In this document: positions 44,160-52,733 of the stretch, in pieces
How positions within the stretch are numbered: position 1 is the stretch's first letter
Layout of the letters: each line of letters starts with the position of its first letter
Source of the DNA: Zestomonas insulae
GTDB lineage: Bacteria > Pseudomonadota > Gammaproteobacteria > Pseudomonadales > Pseudomonadaceae
Direction of reading: 5' to 3'
Assembly (NCBI RefSeq): GCF_016901015.1
Contig: NZ_JAFEUP010000006.1
Location: 310,001 to 374,000, forward strand
Length of the DNA stretch: 64,000 bases
Position numbers and translations under genes: made by a program
Notes under the pieces: generated by a model
Databases searched by the model: none
What the model saw: the letters and a program-made list of their open reading frames with translations, nothing else
What the model was told of the DNA's origin: nothing

Positions 44160-46943
44160 TTAGCCGTCGGCCTCGCCCGCCTCCAGATCGCGCATGCGCG
44201 CGACCGCCTCATCGCGGCTGTTTACCCCGAGCTTGGTGTAGATATGGCTGAGGTGCCATTTCACCGTCTCCGGCGACAGCCCCAGGGCGCGGGCGATCTT
44301 CTTGTTCGGCAGCGCCTGGGCGAGCAGGCGCATGATCTCGATCTCGCGCTCCTTGAGCGGTTCCAGACCGCTCGGGGTGGCGCGCTTGGCGGGCGTCGGC
44401 GGCGCCGTGCGGCTGGCCTGGAGCGCCTGGCTTTGCGTGCGCTGCAGGCGCTCGACATAGAACGCCAGCACCGGATCGAGCGGCGTGCTGGCGGCCACCT
44501 CGCTGATCAGTTGCAGCGCATCGGAATGCGCGTCGAGCAGGCTGCGCAGCAGGCCGAAACGGTGGCCGCGGCGCAGCGCGTCGAGCACCTTGCGGTGCGC
44601 CGCCACGGTGTGGCCGAGTCGCGTTTCGAGCACCGCGGCGAGGATGTGCATGCGTACCACCATGCCCTGCCGGCCGTGCTCTTCGCACAGCGCGGCGACC
44701 TGCTGCAGGCGATGCACCGCGCCCTGCAGGTCGCCCTGCGCGGCGAGCATGCGTACCTGCGAGTACTGGCGCAGGTACTGGATTTCCTTGAGCGCGCTGT
44801 GGGCGTGGAGCGGGTTGCGTGCGGCCAGGACGTCGAGCTGCGCCAGCTTGTCCTCGGCGGCGACCTGTTCGCCGAGCAGCAGGTGCCAGTGCACGCGCCA
44901 GACCAGGCTGTAGGCGCGCAGCCGGTCGAGGTCGAGCTTGTTGGCGTAGTCCTCCAGGCGCTCCAGGTAGGCGAAGGCTTCCTGGCGGTTGCCGGCCAGC
45001 CACTGCGAGGCGGCCAGGATGCCGAGCACGCGCAGCACCGAGTCGGGGATCGCGACGCGCTCGAGGATGTCGAGCTGCGCACTGAGCAACTGGTAGGCGG
45101 CGTCGACCTCGTTGTTCTCGTAAAGCACTTCGCCGAGCAGCGCGGCGGCGAGGTGGTGGGCTTCGGCGCAGGCCTTGCCGCCGCGCTCGGCCTCGTAGAG
45201 CACTTCGCGGTAGACCCGCTCGGCCTGGGTCATCTGTCCTTCGAGGGCCAGGCTCAGGCCGATCAGGCAGCGCCCCTGCAGGCTGCCGGAGGCACTGCCG
45301 AGCAGCGGCACGCCATTCACCCGCAGCGGCGGGCGGTCGAGCTGGAGGCGCCGCGCCTGTTCGTATTCACCGCGGTGCATGTGCAGCCAGGAGCGGATGT
45401 TGAGGCTGCCGCCGATCAGCACCACATCGGCCTCGGCCGGCGGCTGCAGCATGTCCGGCAGCACCTGCATGGCGCCGTCGGTATCGTCGCGCTGCACCGC
45501 CAGCGTGGCGCGCAGCAGGGTCAGGCGGAAGCGCTGCACCGTGTCGCTCGGCGGCACCCGCACCAGCAGTTGCTCGAGCAGTTCTTCGGCGGCGGCGAAA
45601 TGCTGGGCGTAGATGTGCAGGCGCGCCAGCAGAATGCTCAGCATGTTGCGCGCCTCAACTTCTTCGATGGGCAACAGGCGGACCAAGTTGCCCATCTGGC
45701 GCAGTTCGCCCTGCGCGTACAGCGCTTCAGTGCGCGCCTCGACCAGCTCCGCGGCGGCCGCGCTCTCGCCGGCCAGCACGGCATGGCGCACCGCTTCGTC
45801 GAGCTGCTCGTGGTCGCGGAACCACAGCCAGGCGCGGCGATGCACGGCGCGCCGCTGCGCGTCGTCGAGGCGGGCGAAATGCTTGAGCAGCGTCTCGCGC
45901 AGCAGCGGATGCAGGCGATACCAGGGTTCCTGCTCGCTGCCTTCCACGGCGATCAGGAACAGGTTGTCGCGTTCCAGGCGCGCCAGCAGGGCCGCGACGC
46001 TGACGACTGCCTGCGGGTCAGCGTCGAGCGCCGCGCACAGCGCGGCGCAGAAGCGGCTGCACACCGCCATGTGCAGCAACTGGCGGAACTCCTCGGGCGC
46101 CAGTTGCGCCAGCACCTCGCTGTTGAAGAACGCTTCGAAGGCCTCGGTATCACGCAGCTGGGTGGGCTCGGCTGCGCCGTGCGGCGCCTTGCGGCGGCCG
46201 ACGCAGAGCAGTTGCAGGCCGGCGATCCAGCCGTCGGTGCGCTCATGCAACTGGCGCGCTTCGCCCGGCTCCAGCGCACCCAGCTGGCTGCGCAGGAAGC
46301 GCTCGCTTTCCTCGGCCGAGAAGCGCAGGTCGTCGAGCTCCAGTTCCAGGGTCAACGCCTGGCTGCGCAGGCGGCCCAGCGACACCGGCAGGCTGCTGCG
46401 CGACACCAGCACCAGATGCAGGTTGGTCGGCGCGTAGTCGATCAGCCACTGCAGGGCCTCGTGGATGCCGAGGTCGGTCAGGTTGTGCAGGTCGTCGAGC
46501 ACCAGCACCAGTTCGCGACGCTGCTCGGCGACGCCGCGCACCAGGCTGATCAGCGTGCGTTCCACCGCCTCCCGGTCGGTGCCGCGACCGTTGAACTGCA
46601 CCGCCTCGCGGACCATTTCCGGGGCGATCTGCGCGACGCTGGCCAGCAGGTAGTCGAGGAAGCGGCTCAGCTCGTTGTCGTCGTCGGTCAGGGTCAGCCA
46701 GGCGAAGTCGTAGCCGAGCGGCAGCAACTGCTGGCGCCAACCGATCAGCACGCTGGTCTTGCCGCAGCCGGCCGGCCCGCGCAGCACAAAGCAGCGGCGT
46801 TGGCGCGCCTCGAGCAGGGCGCTGTGCAGCCGCTCGCGGGGTACCAGTTGGCTGGTGCTGCGCGGCGGTTGCAGCTTGCCGGCGTCGATGGCGGCAAAGG
46901 CGCCGGCGGTGCTCATCGCGGTGGGCTTGCGGGGCTTGTGCAT
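44160..46943 (-). CDS. MalT-like LuxR-family ATP-binding transcriptional regulator 4 (divergent type)
   Basis: 927 aa. Walker A GPAGCGKT at 56-63, Walker B-like LVLVLDDL, long TPR-like middle, and LuxR HTH (LKEREIEIMRLLAQA ... LSPETVKWHLSHIYTKLGV). Same LAL/MalT architecture as regulators 1-3 but clearly divergent in sequence. It faces the ten-gene operon at 47158-57742 across a 214-nt gap, the usual place for its target promoter. Neither candidate start (46943 or the Met nine codons in) has a good ribosome site, so the start is uncertain. Confidence 0.92.
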   Translation of the reverse strand: MHKPRKPTAMSTAGAFAAIDAGKLQPPRSTSQLVPRERLHSALLEARQRRCFVLRGPAGCGKTSVLIGWRQQLLPLGYDFAWLTLTDDDNELSRFLDYLLASVAQIAPEMVREAVQFNGRGTDREAVERTLISLVRGVAEQRRELVLVLDDLHNLTDLGIHEALQWLIDYAPTNLHLVLVSRSSLPVSLGRLRSQALTLELELDDLRFSAEESERFLRSQLGALEPGEARQLHERTDGWIAGLQLLCVGRRKAPHGAAEPTQLRDTEAFEAFFNSEVLAQLAPEEFRQLLHMAVCSRFCAALCAALDADPQAVVSVAALLARLERDNLFLIAVEGSEQEPWYRLHPLLRETLLKHFARLDDAQRRAVHRRAWLWFRDHEQLDEAVRHAVLAGESAAAAELVEARTEALYAQGELRQMGNLVRLLPIEEVEARNMLSILLARLHIYAQHFAAAEELLEQLLVRVPPSDTVQRFRLTLLRATLAVQRDDTDGAMQVLPDMLQPPAEADVVLIGGSLNIRSWLHMHRGEYEQARRLQLDRPPLRVNGVPLLGSASGSLQGRCLIGLSLALEGQMTQAERVYREVLYEAERGGKACAEAHHLAAALLGEVLYENNEVDAAYQLLSAQLDILERVAIPDSVLRVLGILAASQWLAGNRQEAFAYLERLEDYANKLDLDRLRAYSLVWRVHWHLLLGEQVAAEDKLAQLDVLAARNPLHAHSALKEIQYLRQYSQVRMLAAQGDLQGAVHRLQQVAALCEEHGRQGMVVRMHILAAVLETRLGHTVAAHRKVLDALRRGHRFGLLRSLLDAHSDALQLISEVAASTPLDPVLAFYVERLQRTQSQALQASRTAPPTPAKRATPSGLEPLKEREIEIMRLLAQALPNKKIARALGLSPETVKWHLSHIYTKLGVNSRDEAVARMRDLEAGEADG

Positions 46944-47157
46944 GGGGGATCCAGAGCGGTCTCGAGAGGCGAAATGACACCAACGGGGTAGCCATCCCGG
47001 CGTGCTTTCAGCTTAACGCCAGTGGCCCCCGGTTACGCAAACCCTGCCACCCGTTGCGGGTGGCGGTCGGGTGGCGGGCCGTTGCTCTACTGGCCAGCAA
47101 CGGCCGCCGGGCGACTTCCCGCGCGGCGCATCCGTGGATCGACCGACAGAGCCAACC
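46944..47157. promoter_or_regulatory. Divergent control region of LuxR regulator 4 and the ten-gene operon
   Basis: 214 nt with ATG-proximal GC-rich sequence on both sides. It contains the partial dyad CCACCCGTTGCGGGTGG at about 47049-47065. No convincing -35/-10 pair was seen. Expected to hold the LuxR operator and the operon promoter. Confidence 0.4.
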
Positions 47158-48357
47158 ATGTCCCACGCCTACCTCCTGTCCCCCGTGCGTACCCCGATCG
47201 GCAAGTTCGGTGGCGGCCTCGCCGCCGTGCCGGCGGCGCAGCTCGCCGCGCGCATCCTCAACGAGGTGCTGCGCCGCACCGGGGTGCCCGCTGAGCGGGT
47301 CGACGAAGTGATCGTCGCGCAGTCCTACCAGTCCAGCGAGGCGCCGTGCATGGGCCGCTATGCCGCGTCGCTGGCCGGCCTGCCGGACGCGGTGGCCGGC
47401 TATACGGTCGACCGCCGCTGCGGCTCGGGCCTGCAGGCGGTGATCGACGCGGCCATGCAGGTGCAGACCGGCGCCGCCGACTGCCTGCTGGTGGCCGGCG
47501 TGGAGAGCATGAGCAACATCGAGTACTACAGCACCGACCTGCGCTGGGGCGCGCGCCTCGGTGACGTGAAATTCCACGACCGTCTCGACCGCGGCCGGGT
47601 CAATTCGCAGCCGGTCAGCGTCTACGGCGACTGCCCGGGCGGCGCGGTGGAAACCGCCGAGAACCTGGTGCGCGACTACGGCATCAGCCGCGAGCAGTGC
47701 GACCGCTGGGCGCTGGCCAGCCACCAGAAAGCCGCCAGCGCCTGGGCCGAAGGGCGCTTCGATGCGGAAGTGCTGCCCATCGAGGTGGCGCAGCGCAAGG
47801 GGCCGGCAGTGCGGGTCAGCCGCGACGAGGGCATCCGTGCGGACGCCAGCTATGAGTCGCTGGCCAAGCTGCCGGCGATCATTCCGGGCGGCACGGTCAC
47901 CGCCGGCAGCGCCAGCCAGCAGAACGACGCGGCGGCCGGTTGTCTGGTGGTCTCCGAGCGCTTCCTCCACCGACACGCGCTGCGCCCGATGGCGCGCCTG
48001 GTCGGCTGGGCCTCGGCCGGCTGCCACCCGCTGCGCATGGGCATCGGCCCGGTGCCGGCGGTGGCCAAGCTGCTGCCGCGCCTCGGCCTGTCGCTGGCCG
48101 ACATGGACCTGATTGAGGTCAACGAGGCGTTCGCCGGCCAGGTGCTGGCGGTGCTGCGCGAGTGGCAGCTGGAGGACGACCCGCGGGTCAACGTCAACGG
48201 CTCGGGCATCTCGCTCGGCCATCCGATCGGCGCCACCGGGCTGCGCATCCTCACCTCGCTGCTCCACGAGATGCAGCGCCGCAATTCTCGCTATGGCCTG
48301 GAAACCATGTGCATCGGCGGCGGCCAGGGCCTGGCCGCTGTCTTTGAGCGTGTTTGA
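47158..48357 (+). CDS. Acetyl-CoA C-acyltransferase (FadA-type thiolase)
   Basis: 399 aa from ATG 47158. Classical thiolase with nucleophile Cys88 in DRRCGSGLQAV, NGSGISLGHPIGATG with the catalytic His, and a C-terminal Cys in METMCIGGGQG-like ETMCIGGGQG. This is the degradative FadA/AtoB class, unlike the SCP2-type thiolases elsewhere in the region. It heads a tight operon of ten genes to 57742. It probably makes acetyl-CoA plus a shortened acyl-CoA. Confidence 0.93.
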   Translation: MSHAYLLSPVRTPIGKFGGGLAAVPAAQLAARILNEVLRRTGVPAERVDEVIVAQSYQSSEAPCMGRYAASLAGLPDAVAGYTVDRRCGSGLQAVIDAAMQVQTGAADCLLVAGVESMSNIEYYSTDLRWGARLGDVKFHDRLDRGRVNSQPVSVYGDCPGGAVETAENLVRDYGISREQCDRWALASHQKAASAWAEGRFDAEVLPIEVAQRKGPAVRVSRDEGIRADASYESLAKLPAIIPGGTVTAGSASQQNDAAAGCLVVSERFLHRHALRPMARLVGWASAGCHPLRMGIGPVPAVAKLLPRLGLSLADMDLIEVNEAFAGQVLAVLREWQLEDDPRVNVNGSGISLGHPIGATGLRILTSLLHEMQRRNSRYGLETMCIGGGQGLAAVFERV

Positions 48358-48395
48358 AGAGCAGAGCGCGTTTGACTCCCTCACAAGGAAATCCC

Positions 48396-48785
48396 ATGAG
48401 CCACGAGATCACTCCCACCGTCGCCGAGCGCCCCTGGCGCGAGCGCGACGGCCGCACCGTACTGCTGGCGCACCGCCGTAGCGGCCACGCCGGCCTGCAT
48501 TTCCCGCCCCTGCCGCCGACTTCGCCGCTGGCCGAGGGCTGCGAGCTGGTCGAGCTGACTTCCACGCCACGGCTGTACAGCTTCACCGTGGTGCATGCCA
48601 GCCCCAAGGCCGGCAAGCCGCCGCAGGCGCTGGGCCTGGCCGACTTCGCCGAGGGCGTGCGGGTGTTCGCCCGCCTGGACTACCCGCAGAAGCGCCGTCC
48701 GGCGATCGGCGACGCGCTGCAGCTGTGCCTCGCCGAAACCGACAGCGGCCCGATCTACGTCTTCCGCCCGGAGCACGCCGCATGA
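48396..48785 (+). CDS. DUF35-type OB-fold protein without zinc-ribbon cysteines
   Basis: 129 aa from ATG 48396, after AAGGAAA. The segment HFPPLPPTSPLAEGCELVEL, then LYSFTVVHASP, LGLADFAEGVRVFARLD and a C-terminal VFRPEHA match the DUF35 OB-fold layout. The four Cys that bind zinc in typical DUF35 rubredoxin-like ribbons are gone; only one Cys remains in that region. DUF35 proteins act as partners of thiolase-fold enzymes in synthases and aldolases. The gene overlaps the next thiolase gene by 4 nt (ATGA), implying coupled translation and a complex. Confidence 0.83.
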   Translation: MSHEITPTVAERPWRERDGRTVLLAHRRSGHAGLHFPPLPPTSPLAEGCELVELTSTPRLYSFTVVHASPKAGKPPQALGLADFAEGVRVFARLDYPQKRRPAIGDALQLCLAETDSGPIYVFRPEHAA

Positions 48786-49930
48786 GCAAGCCCATCTACA
48801 TCGCCGGTGTGGCGATGACCCCGTTCGGCCGGCATGCCGCCTCGATGCAGGACCTGACCCAGACCGCGGTGCTCGGCGCCGTGGCCGATGCCGGCGCCGA
48901 GCTCGGCGCGGTGCAGGCCTTCTACGCCGCGAACGTGTTCGGCGGCATGGTCCTCGGCCAGGTGCTGCTGCGTGACCTCGGCCTCTCCGGCCTGCCGATC
49001 TACAACGTCGAGAACGCCTGCGCCAGCGGCGCCACCGGCGTGCACCTGGCTTGTCACGCGCTGCAGGCCGGCATTTACGACACCGTGGTGGTGTTCGGCG
49101 TGGAGAAGCTCACTGCGCTGGGCGGCGGCACCATCCCGCTGCAGCGCAACGACTACATGACCGAGCTGTATGCCCGTGCCGGCATGGCCCTGCCGGCCAT
49201 CTACGCGATGCGCGGCACCCGTTACCTGCACGAGTTCGGCGTCGGCGCCGAAGTGCTCGGCGAGGTGGCGGTGAAGAACCGTCGCCACGGCGCGCTCAAC
49301 CCCTATGCGCAGAGCCGCACGGAAGTGAGCCTCGACGAGGTGATGAACTCGCGCATGGTCTTCGACCCGCTGACCCTGCTGCAGTGCTGCCCCTCGGCGG
49401 TCGACGGCGCCGCCGCGCTGGTGCTCACCACCAAGGCGCCGAGCCAGGCCAAACCGGTGCGCGTGCTCGCCTCGGTGATCCAGTCCGGGCGTGCCGAAGC
49501 CGGCACCGACGACGACATCCTCGCCGCCGAGATCACCGCGCGCGCCGCCCAGCTGGCCTACCGGGAAGCCGGGGTGAGCCCGGCCGACCTCGACGTGGTC
49601 GAGCTGCACGACGCCTTCTCGATCGCCGAACTCATCTACTACCACGCCCTCGGCCTGTGCGGTCGCGGCGAAGCCCACGCCCTGCTGCAGAGCGGCGCCA
49701 CCACCTTCGGCGGGCGCGTGGTGGTCAACCCGTCCGGCGGCCTGCTCGCCAAGGGCCATCCGCTCGGCGCCACCGGCGTGGCGCAGATGGTCGAGGCGGT
49801 CTGGCAGCTGCAGGACCGTGCCGGCGAGCGCCAGGCCCACGGCGCCGAGCTGGCGCTGACCCAATGCACCGGCGGCGGCATCGCCGGCGTCGATCACGCG
49901 GCCTCGGCCGTTCACATTCTGGGTGTCTGA
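48782..49930 (+). CDS. Thiolase-family protein partnered with DUF35
   Basis: 382 aa from ATG 48782, overlapping the DUF35 stop codon. Lipid-transfer/thiolase type with Cys80 in ENACASGATGV, HDA motif ELHDAFSIAE, and NPSGGLLAKGHPLGATG with the catalytic His. All classic residues are present, so unlike the 28760 protein it should be a true thiolase or acyltransferase. Translational coupling to DUF35 suggests a two-subunit enzyme handling a 3-ketoacyl-CoA. It is followed after 10 nt by an SDR. Confidence 0.91.
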   Translation: MSKPIYIAGVAMTPFGRHAASMQDLTQTAVLGAVADAGAELGAVQAFYAANVFGGMVLGQVLLRDLGLSGLPIYNVENACASGATGVHLACHALQAGIYDTVVVFGVEKLTALGGGTIPLQRNDYMTELYARAGMALPAIYAMRGTRYLHEFGVGAEVLGEVAVKNRRHGALNPYAQSRTEVSLDEVMNSRMVFDPLTLLQCCPSAVDGAAALVLTTKAPSQAKPVRVLASVIQSGRAEAGTDDDILAAEITARAAQLAYREAGVSPADLDVVELHDAFSIAELIYYHALGLCGRGEAHALLQSGATTFGGRVVVNPSGGLLAKGHPLGATGVAQMVEAVWQLQDRAGERQAHGAELALTQCTGGGIAGVDHAASAVHILGV

Positions 49931-49940
49931 GGAGTCCCAC

Positions 49941-50687
49941 ATGAACCAACAAGTTGCCATCGTCACCGGCGGTGCCCAGGGCATCGGCCTGGGCCTCACC
50001 CAAGCGCTGCTGCGCGAGGGCTATCGGGTCGCCATGTTCGACCTCAACGCCGCGGCCATGGACGCCCAGATCAAGCTGGCCGGCGTGCACGCCGAGCGGC
50101 TGATGGGCGTGACGGTCGACGTCACCTCCAGCGAGCAGGTGAATGCCGCCGTCGCCGAGGTCAGCGCGTGCTGGAAGAGCCCCGACCTGCTGGTCAACAA
50201 CGCCGGCCTGACCCGCGACAAGCGCCTGGTCAACCTCAGCGAAGCCGACTGGGACCTGGTCCTCGACGTCAACCTCAAGTCGCAGTTCCTCTGCGCCAAG
50301 GCCGTGGTGCCGGGGATGATCGCCCAGGGCTTCGGGCGCATCGTCAACATCTCCTCGCGCGCCTGGCTGGGCGCCTTCGGCCAGGCCAACTACTCGGCGG
50401 CCAAGGGCGGCGTGGTCAGCCTGACCCGTTCGCTGGCCATCGAACTGGCCAAGCACGGCATCACCGCCAACGCCGTCGCGCCGGGCGCCATCGACACGCC
50501 GATCCTCTCCCCGCTGTCCACCGAACAGCGCGCCAAGATCATGGCCACCATCCCGGTCGGCCGCCTCGGCTTGCCCGAGGACATCGCCCAGGCGGTGTTG
50601 CTGTTCGCCAGCCCGAAATCCTCCTACATCACCGGCCAGACGCTCTACGTGTGCGGCGGCCGCTCGCTGTCCAGTCCCAGCGTGTAA
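49941..50687 (+). CDS. FabG-like SDR 3-hydroxyacyl-CoA dehydrogenase/3-ketoacyl reductase
   Basis: 248 aa from ATG 49941 with GAGGAG upstream. TGGAQGIG at 9-16, NNAG at 86-89, Ser139, Tyr151 and Lys155 in YSAAK. Typical FabG size. In this operon, with ACADs and a hydratase, the oxidative direction on a 3-hydroxyacyl-CoA is the likely role. Spacing to neighbours is 10 and 15 nt. Confidence 0.91.
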   Translation: MNQQVAIVTGGAQGIGLGLTQALLREGYRVAMFDLNAAAMDAQIKLAGVHAERLMGVTVDVTSSEQVNAAVAEVSACWKSPDLLVNNAGLTRDKRLVNLSEADWDLVLDVNLKSQFLCAKAVVPGMIAQGFGRIVNISSRAWLGAFGQANYSAAKGGVVSLTRSLAIELAKHGITANAVAPGAIDTPILSPLSTEQRAKIMATIPVGRLGLPEDIAQAVLLFASPKSSYITGQTLYVCGGRSLSSPSV

Positions 50688-50702
50688 GCGCAGGAGTTCC
50701 GC

Positions 50703-51506
50703 ATGGCTATCCAGCTCCAGATCAGGGAACGCGTCGCGGTGATTACCCTCGACGCCCCCGAATCGCTCAACGCGCTGACCGTCGGCGACCTGCAGCACCT
50801 GCGCAAGGCGCTGCGCGCCTGCCAGGACGACGAGCAGGTGCGCGTCATCGTGCTCACCGGCGCCGGCGACAAGGCGTTCTGCACCGGCGCCAACCTCAAG
50901 GCCACCCTGCCACCGGCCAGCGGCTTCATCGGCGGCGCGCTGAAGAGCCTCGAGGCCGAGGCGGAAGAGGGCGGCTACACGCGGCTGATCGACCTCAGCG
51001 ACCTGCAAATCTGGAAACCGATGATCGCCGCGATCAACGGCTACTGCCTGGGCGGCGGCCTGGAGCTGGCGCTGCAGTGCGACCTGCGCATCGCCGTGCC
51101 GAGCGCCTCGTTCGGCCTGCCGGAAGCCAAGGTGGCGAGCATCCCGGCGGTCGGCGGCGTGCAGTACCTGCTGCGCGCGATTCCCGCCGCGCATGCCATG
51201 AAGCTGGCGCTGACCGGCGATCGCATCGGCGCCGACGAGGCGCTGCGCCTCGGCCTGATCAGTGATCTGGTGCCCGCCGACGCGCTGCTGCGCAGCGCCC
51301 TGGAGATCGCCGAGCGGATCGCCGCCAACGGCCCGCTGGCGGTGCAGGCGATCAAGAAGCTGGCGGTGGAGACCAGTCACCTGGCGCCGCGCGACTTCAC
51401 CGCCCAGGCCAACCTGCACTGGGGCCTGCTACGCGACAGCGCCGACCGCATCGAGGGCCGCCAGGCCTTCGCCGAGAAGCGCCCGGCCAAGTACACCGGC
51501 GCCTGA
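50703..51506 (+). CDS. Enoyl-CoA hydratase
   Basis: 267 aa. Crotonase family with both hydratase glutamates present: Glu121 in LGGGLELAL and Glu141 in FGLPEAKV. Oxyanion-hole segment AFCTGANLK and GYCLGGG. It is the only one of the four crotonases in the window with the full hydratase pair. It provides the hydration step for the 47158-57742 operon, between the SDR (15 nt) and the ACAD (25 nt). Confidence 0.93.
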   Translation: MAIQLQIRERVAVITLDAPESLNALTVGDLQHLRKALRACQDDEQVRVIVLTGAGDKAFCTGANLKATLPPASGFIGGALKSLEAEAEEGGYTRLIDLSDLQIWKPMIAAINGYCLGGGLELALQCDLRIAVPSASFGLPEAKVASIPAVGGVQYLLRAIPAAHAMKLALTGDRIGADEALRLGLISDLVPADALLRSALEIAERIAANGPLAVQAIKKLAVETSHLAPRDFTAQANLHWGLLRDSADRIEGRQAFAEKRPAKYTGA

Positions 51507-51531
51507 CGCCCCTGCTTTCGAGAGACCGACG

Positions 51532-52686
51532 ATGAACTTTGCCCCCAACGAATCCCAGGAAATGATGATCGACGCGGCCCAGCGCATGGTCCGCGACCGC
51601 ATCGATCCGGTGCTGAACCGGCATCCGCTGGATAAACCGCTGCCCAAGGCGGCGATGCTGGAGATCTACGCGGCGCTGGCCGACCTCGGCATCACCGCGC
51701 CGCGCCTGCCGGTGGAAGTCGGCGGCGGCGGGCTGAAGATGCTCGACTACGGGCTGATCCTCGAACGGCTGCCGGCCATCGTCGCGCTGTCGCTGATCTC
51801 CCACGAAGGCACCGTGGCGCGCATCTATTCCGGCTGCCCGGAGGCGATCGCCCAGCAATACCTGCCGGACCTGATCGCCGGGCGCAAGATCGCCTGCACC
51901 GCCAACTCCGAGGTCAACGCCGGCTCCGACTCCAACGCGGTGAAGACCCGCATCCGCATCGACGGCGACGCCGCCTACATCAGCGGGCGCAAGATCTGGA
52001 TCACCAACGCCTCGGTGTGCGACGTGCTCAACGTCTCCTGCACGCTCGGCAGCGACGAGCGCGGCCGGCCGATCGCCCAGCGCGCGCTGGTCGACCGCAG
52101 CCAGTCCGAGGTCGAGGTCCGCGAGATTGCGGTCAGCGGCCTGCAGCAGGGCCACCTCAGCGAAGTGCTGTTCGAGGAGACGCGCATTCCGCGCAGCCAC
52201 CTGATCGGCGAGGCCGGCGACGCGGCCAAGACCCTCACCGTCGGCTGGAACGGCAACCGTCCGCTGATCGGCCTGATGTGCGTGCACCTGGCGCAGCGCG
52301 CCTTCGAGCTGTGCGTCGAGTACAGCCGTGTCCGCGAACAGTTCGGCAAGCCGCTGGCCGCGCACCAGCTGGTGCAGAAGGACCTGGCCGACATGGAAAC
52401 CCTGATCCACACCTCGCGGCTGCTCTGCTACCAGGCGCTCGACGCCATGGACCGCGGCCAGCGCGCCAACGGCACCTCGGCGATGGCCAAGCGCTACGCC
52501 ACCCAGGCCTGCGAGCGCGCGCTCAACCTGGCCATCGACATCCACGGCGGCATGGGCATCACCCAGGAACTCGGCATCGAACGCATGTGGCGCGACGCGC
52601 GGATGTTCCAGGTGCCGGACGGCATGAACGGCATCCTGGCGCTGATCCAGGGTCGCGAAATCACCGGCGTCAGCGCCTTCCGCTGA
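51532..52686 (+). CDS. Acyl-CoA dehydrogenase, Asp-base variant
   Basis: 384 aa from ATG 51532 (MNFAPNESQEMMIDAAQRM). ACAD fold with NSEVNAGSDSNAVKTR in place of the common TEPxAGSD, so the first motif is atypical. At the C-terminal base position it has Asp363 in QVPDGMNG instead of the Glu of YEGT. It is followed 47 nt later by another ACAD with the PDGT motif, so the two may form a hetero-oligomer. Substrate unknown. Confidence 0.87.
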   Translation: MNFAPNESQEMMIDAAQRMVRDRIDPVLNRHPLDKPLPKAAMLEIYAALADLGITAPRLPVEVGGGGLKMLDYGLILERLPAIVALSLISHEGTVARIYSGCPEAIAQQYLPDLIAGRKIACTANSEVNAGSDSNAVKTRIRIDGDAAYISGRKIWITNASVCDVLNVSCTLGSDERGRPIAQRALVDRSQSEVEVREIAVSGLQQGHLSEVLFEETRIPRSHLIGEAGDAAKTLTVGWNGNRPLIGLMCVHLAQRAFELCVEYSRVREQFGKPLAAHQLVQKDLADMETLIHTSRLLCYQALDAMDRGQRANGTSAMAKRYATQACERALNLAIDIHGGMGITQELGIERMWRDARMFQVPDGMNGILALIQGREITGVSAFR

Positions 52687-52733
52687 GCCGCCCCGCGTGG
52701 CCGTCCGCGGCCGTGAGCATTTGAGGATTTGTC

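Noticed and set aside
51532..52686. ACAD lacking any catalytic base
   Set aside because: On first reading the C-terminal Glu seemed absent, but PDG aligns with YEG, so Asp363 occupies the base position.
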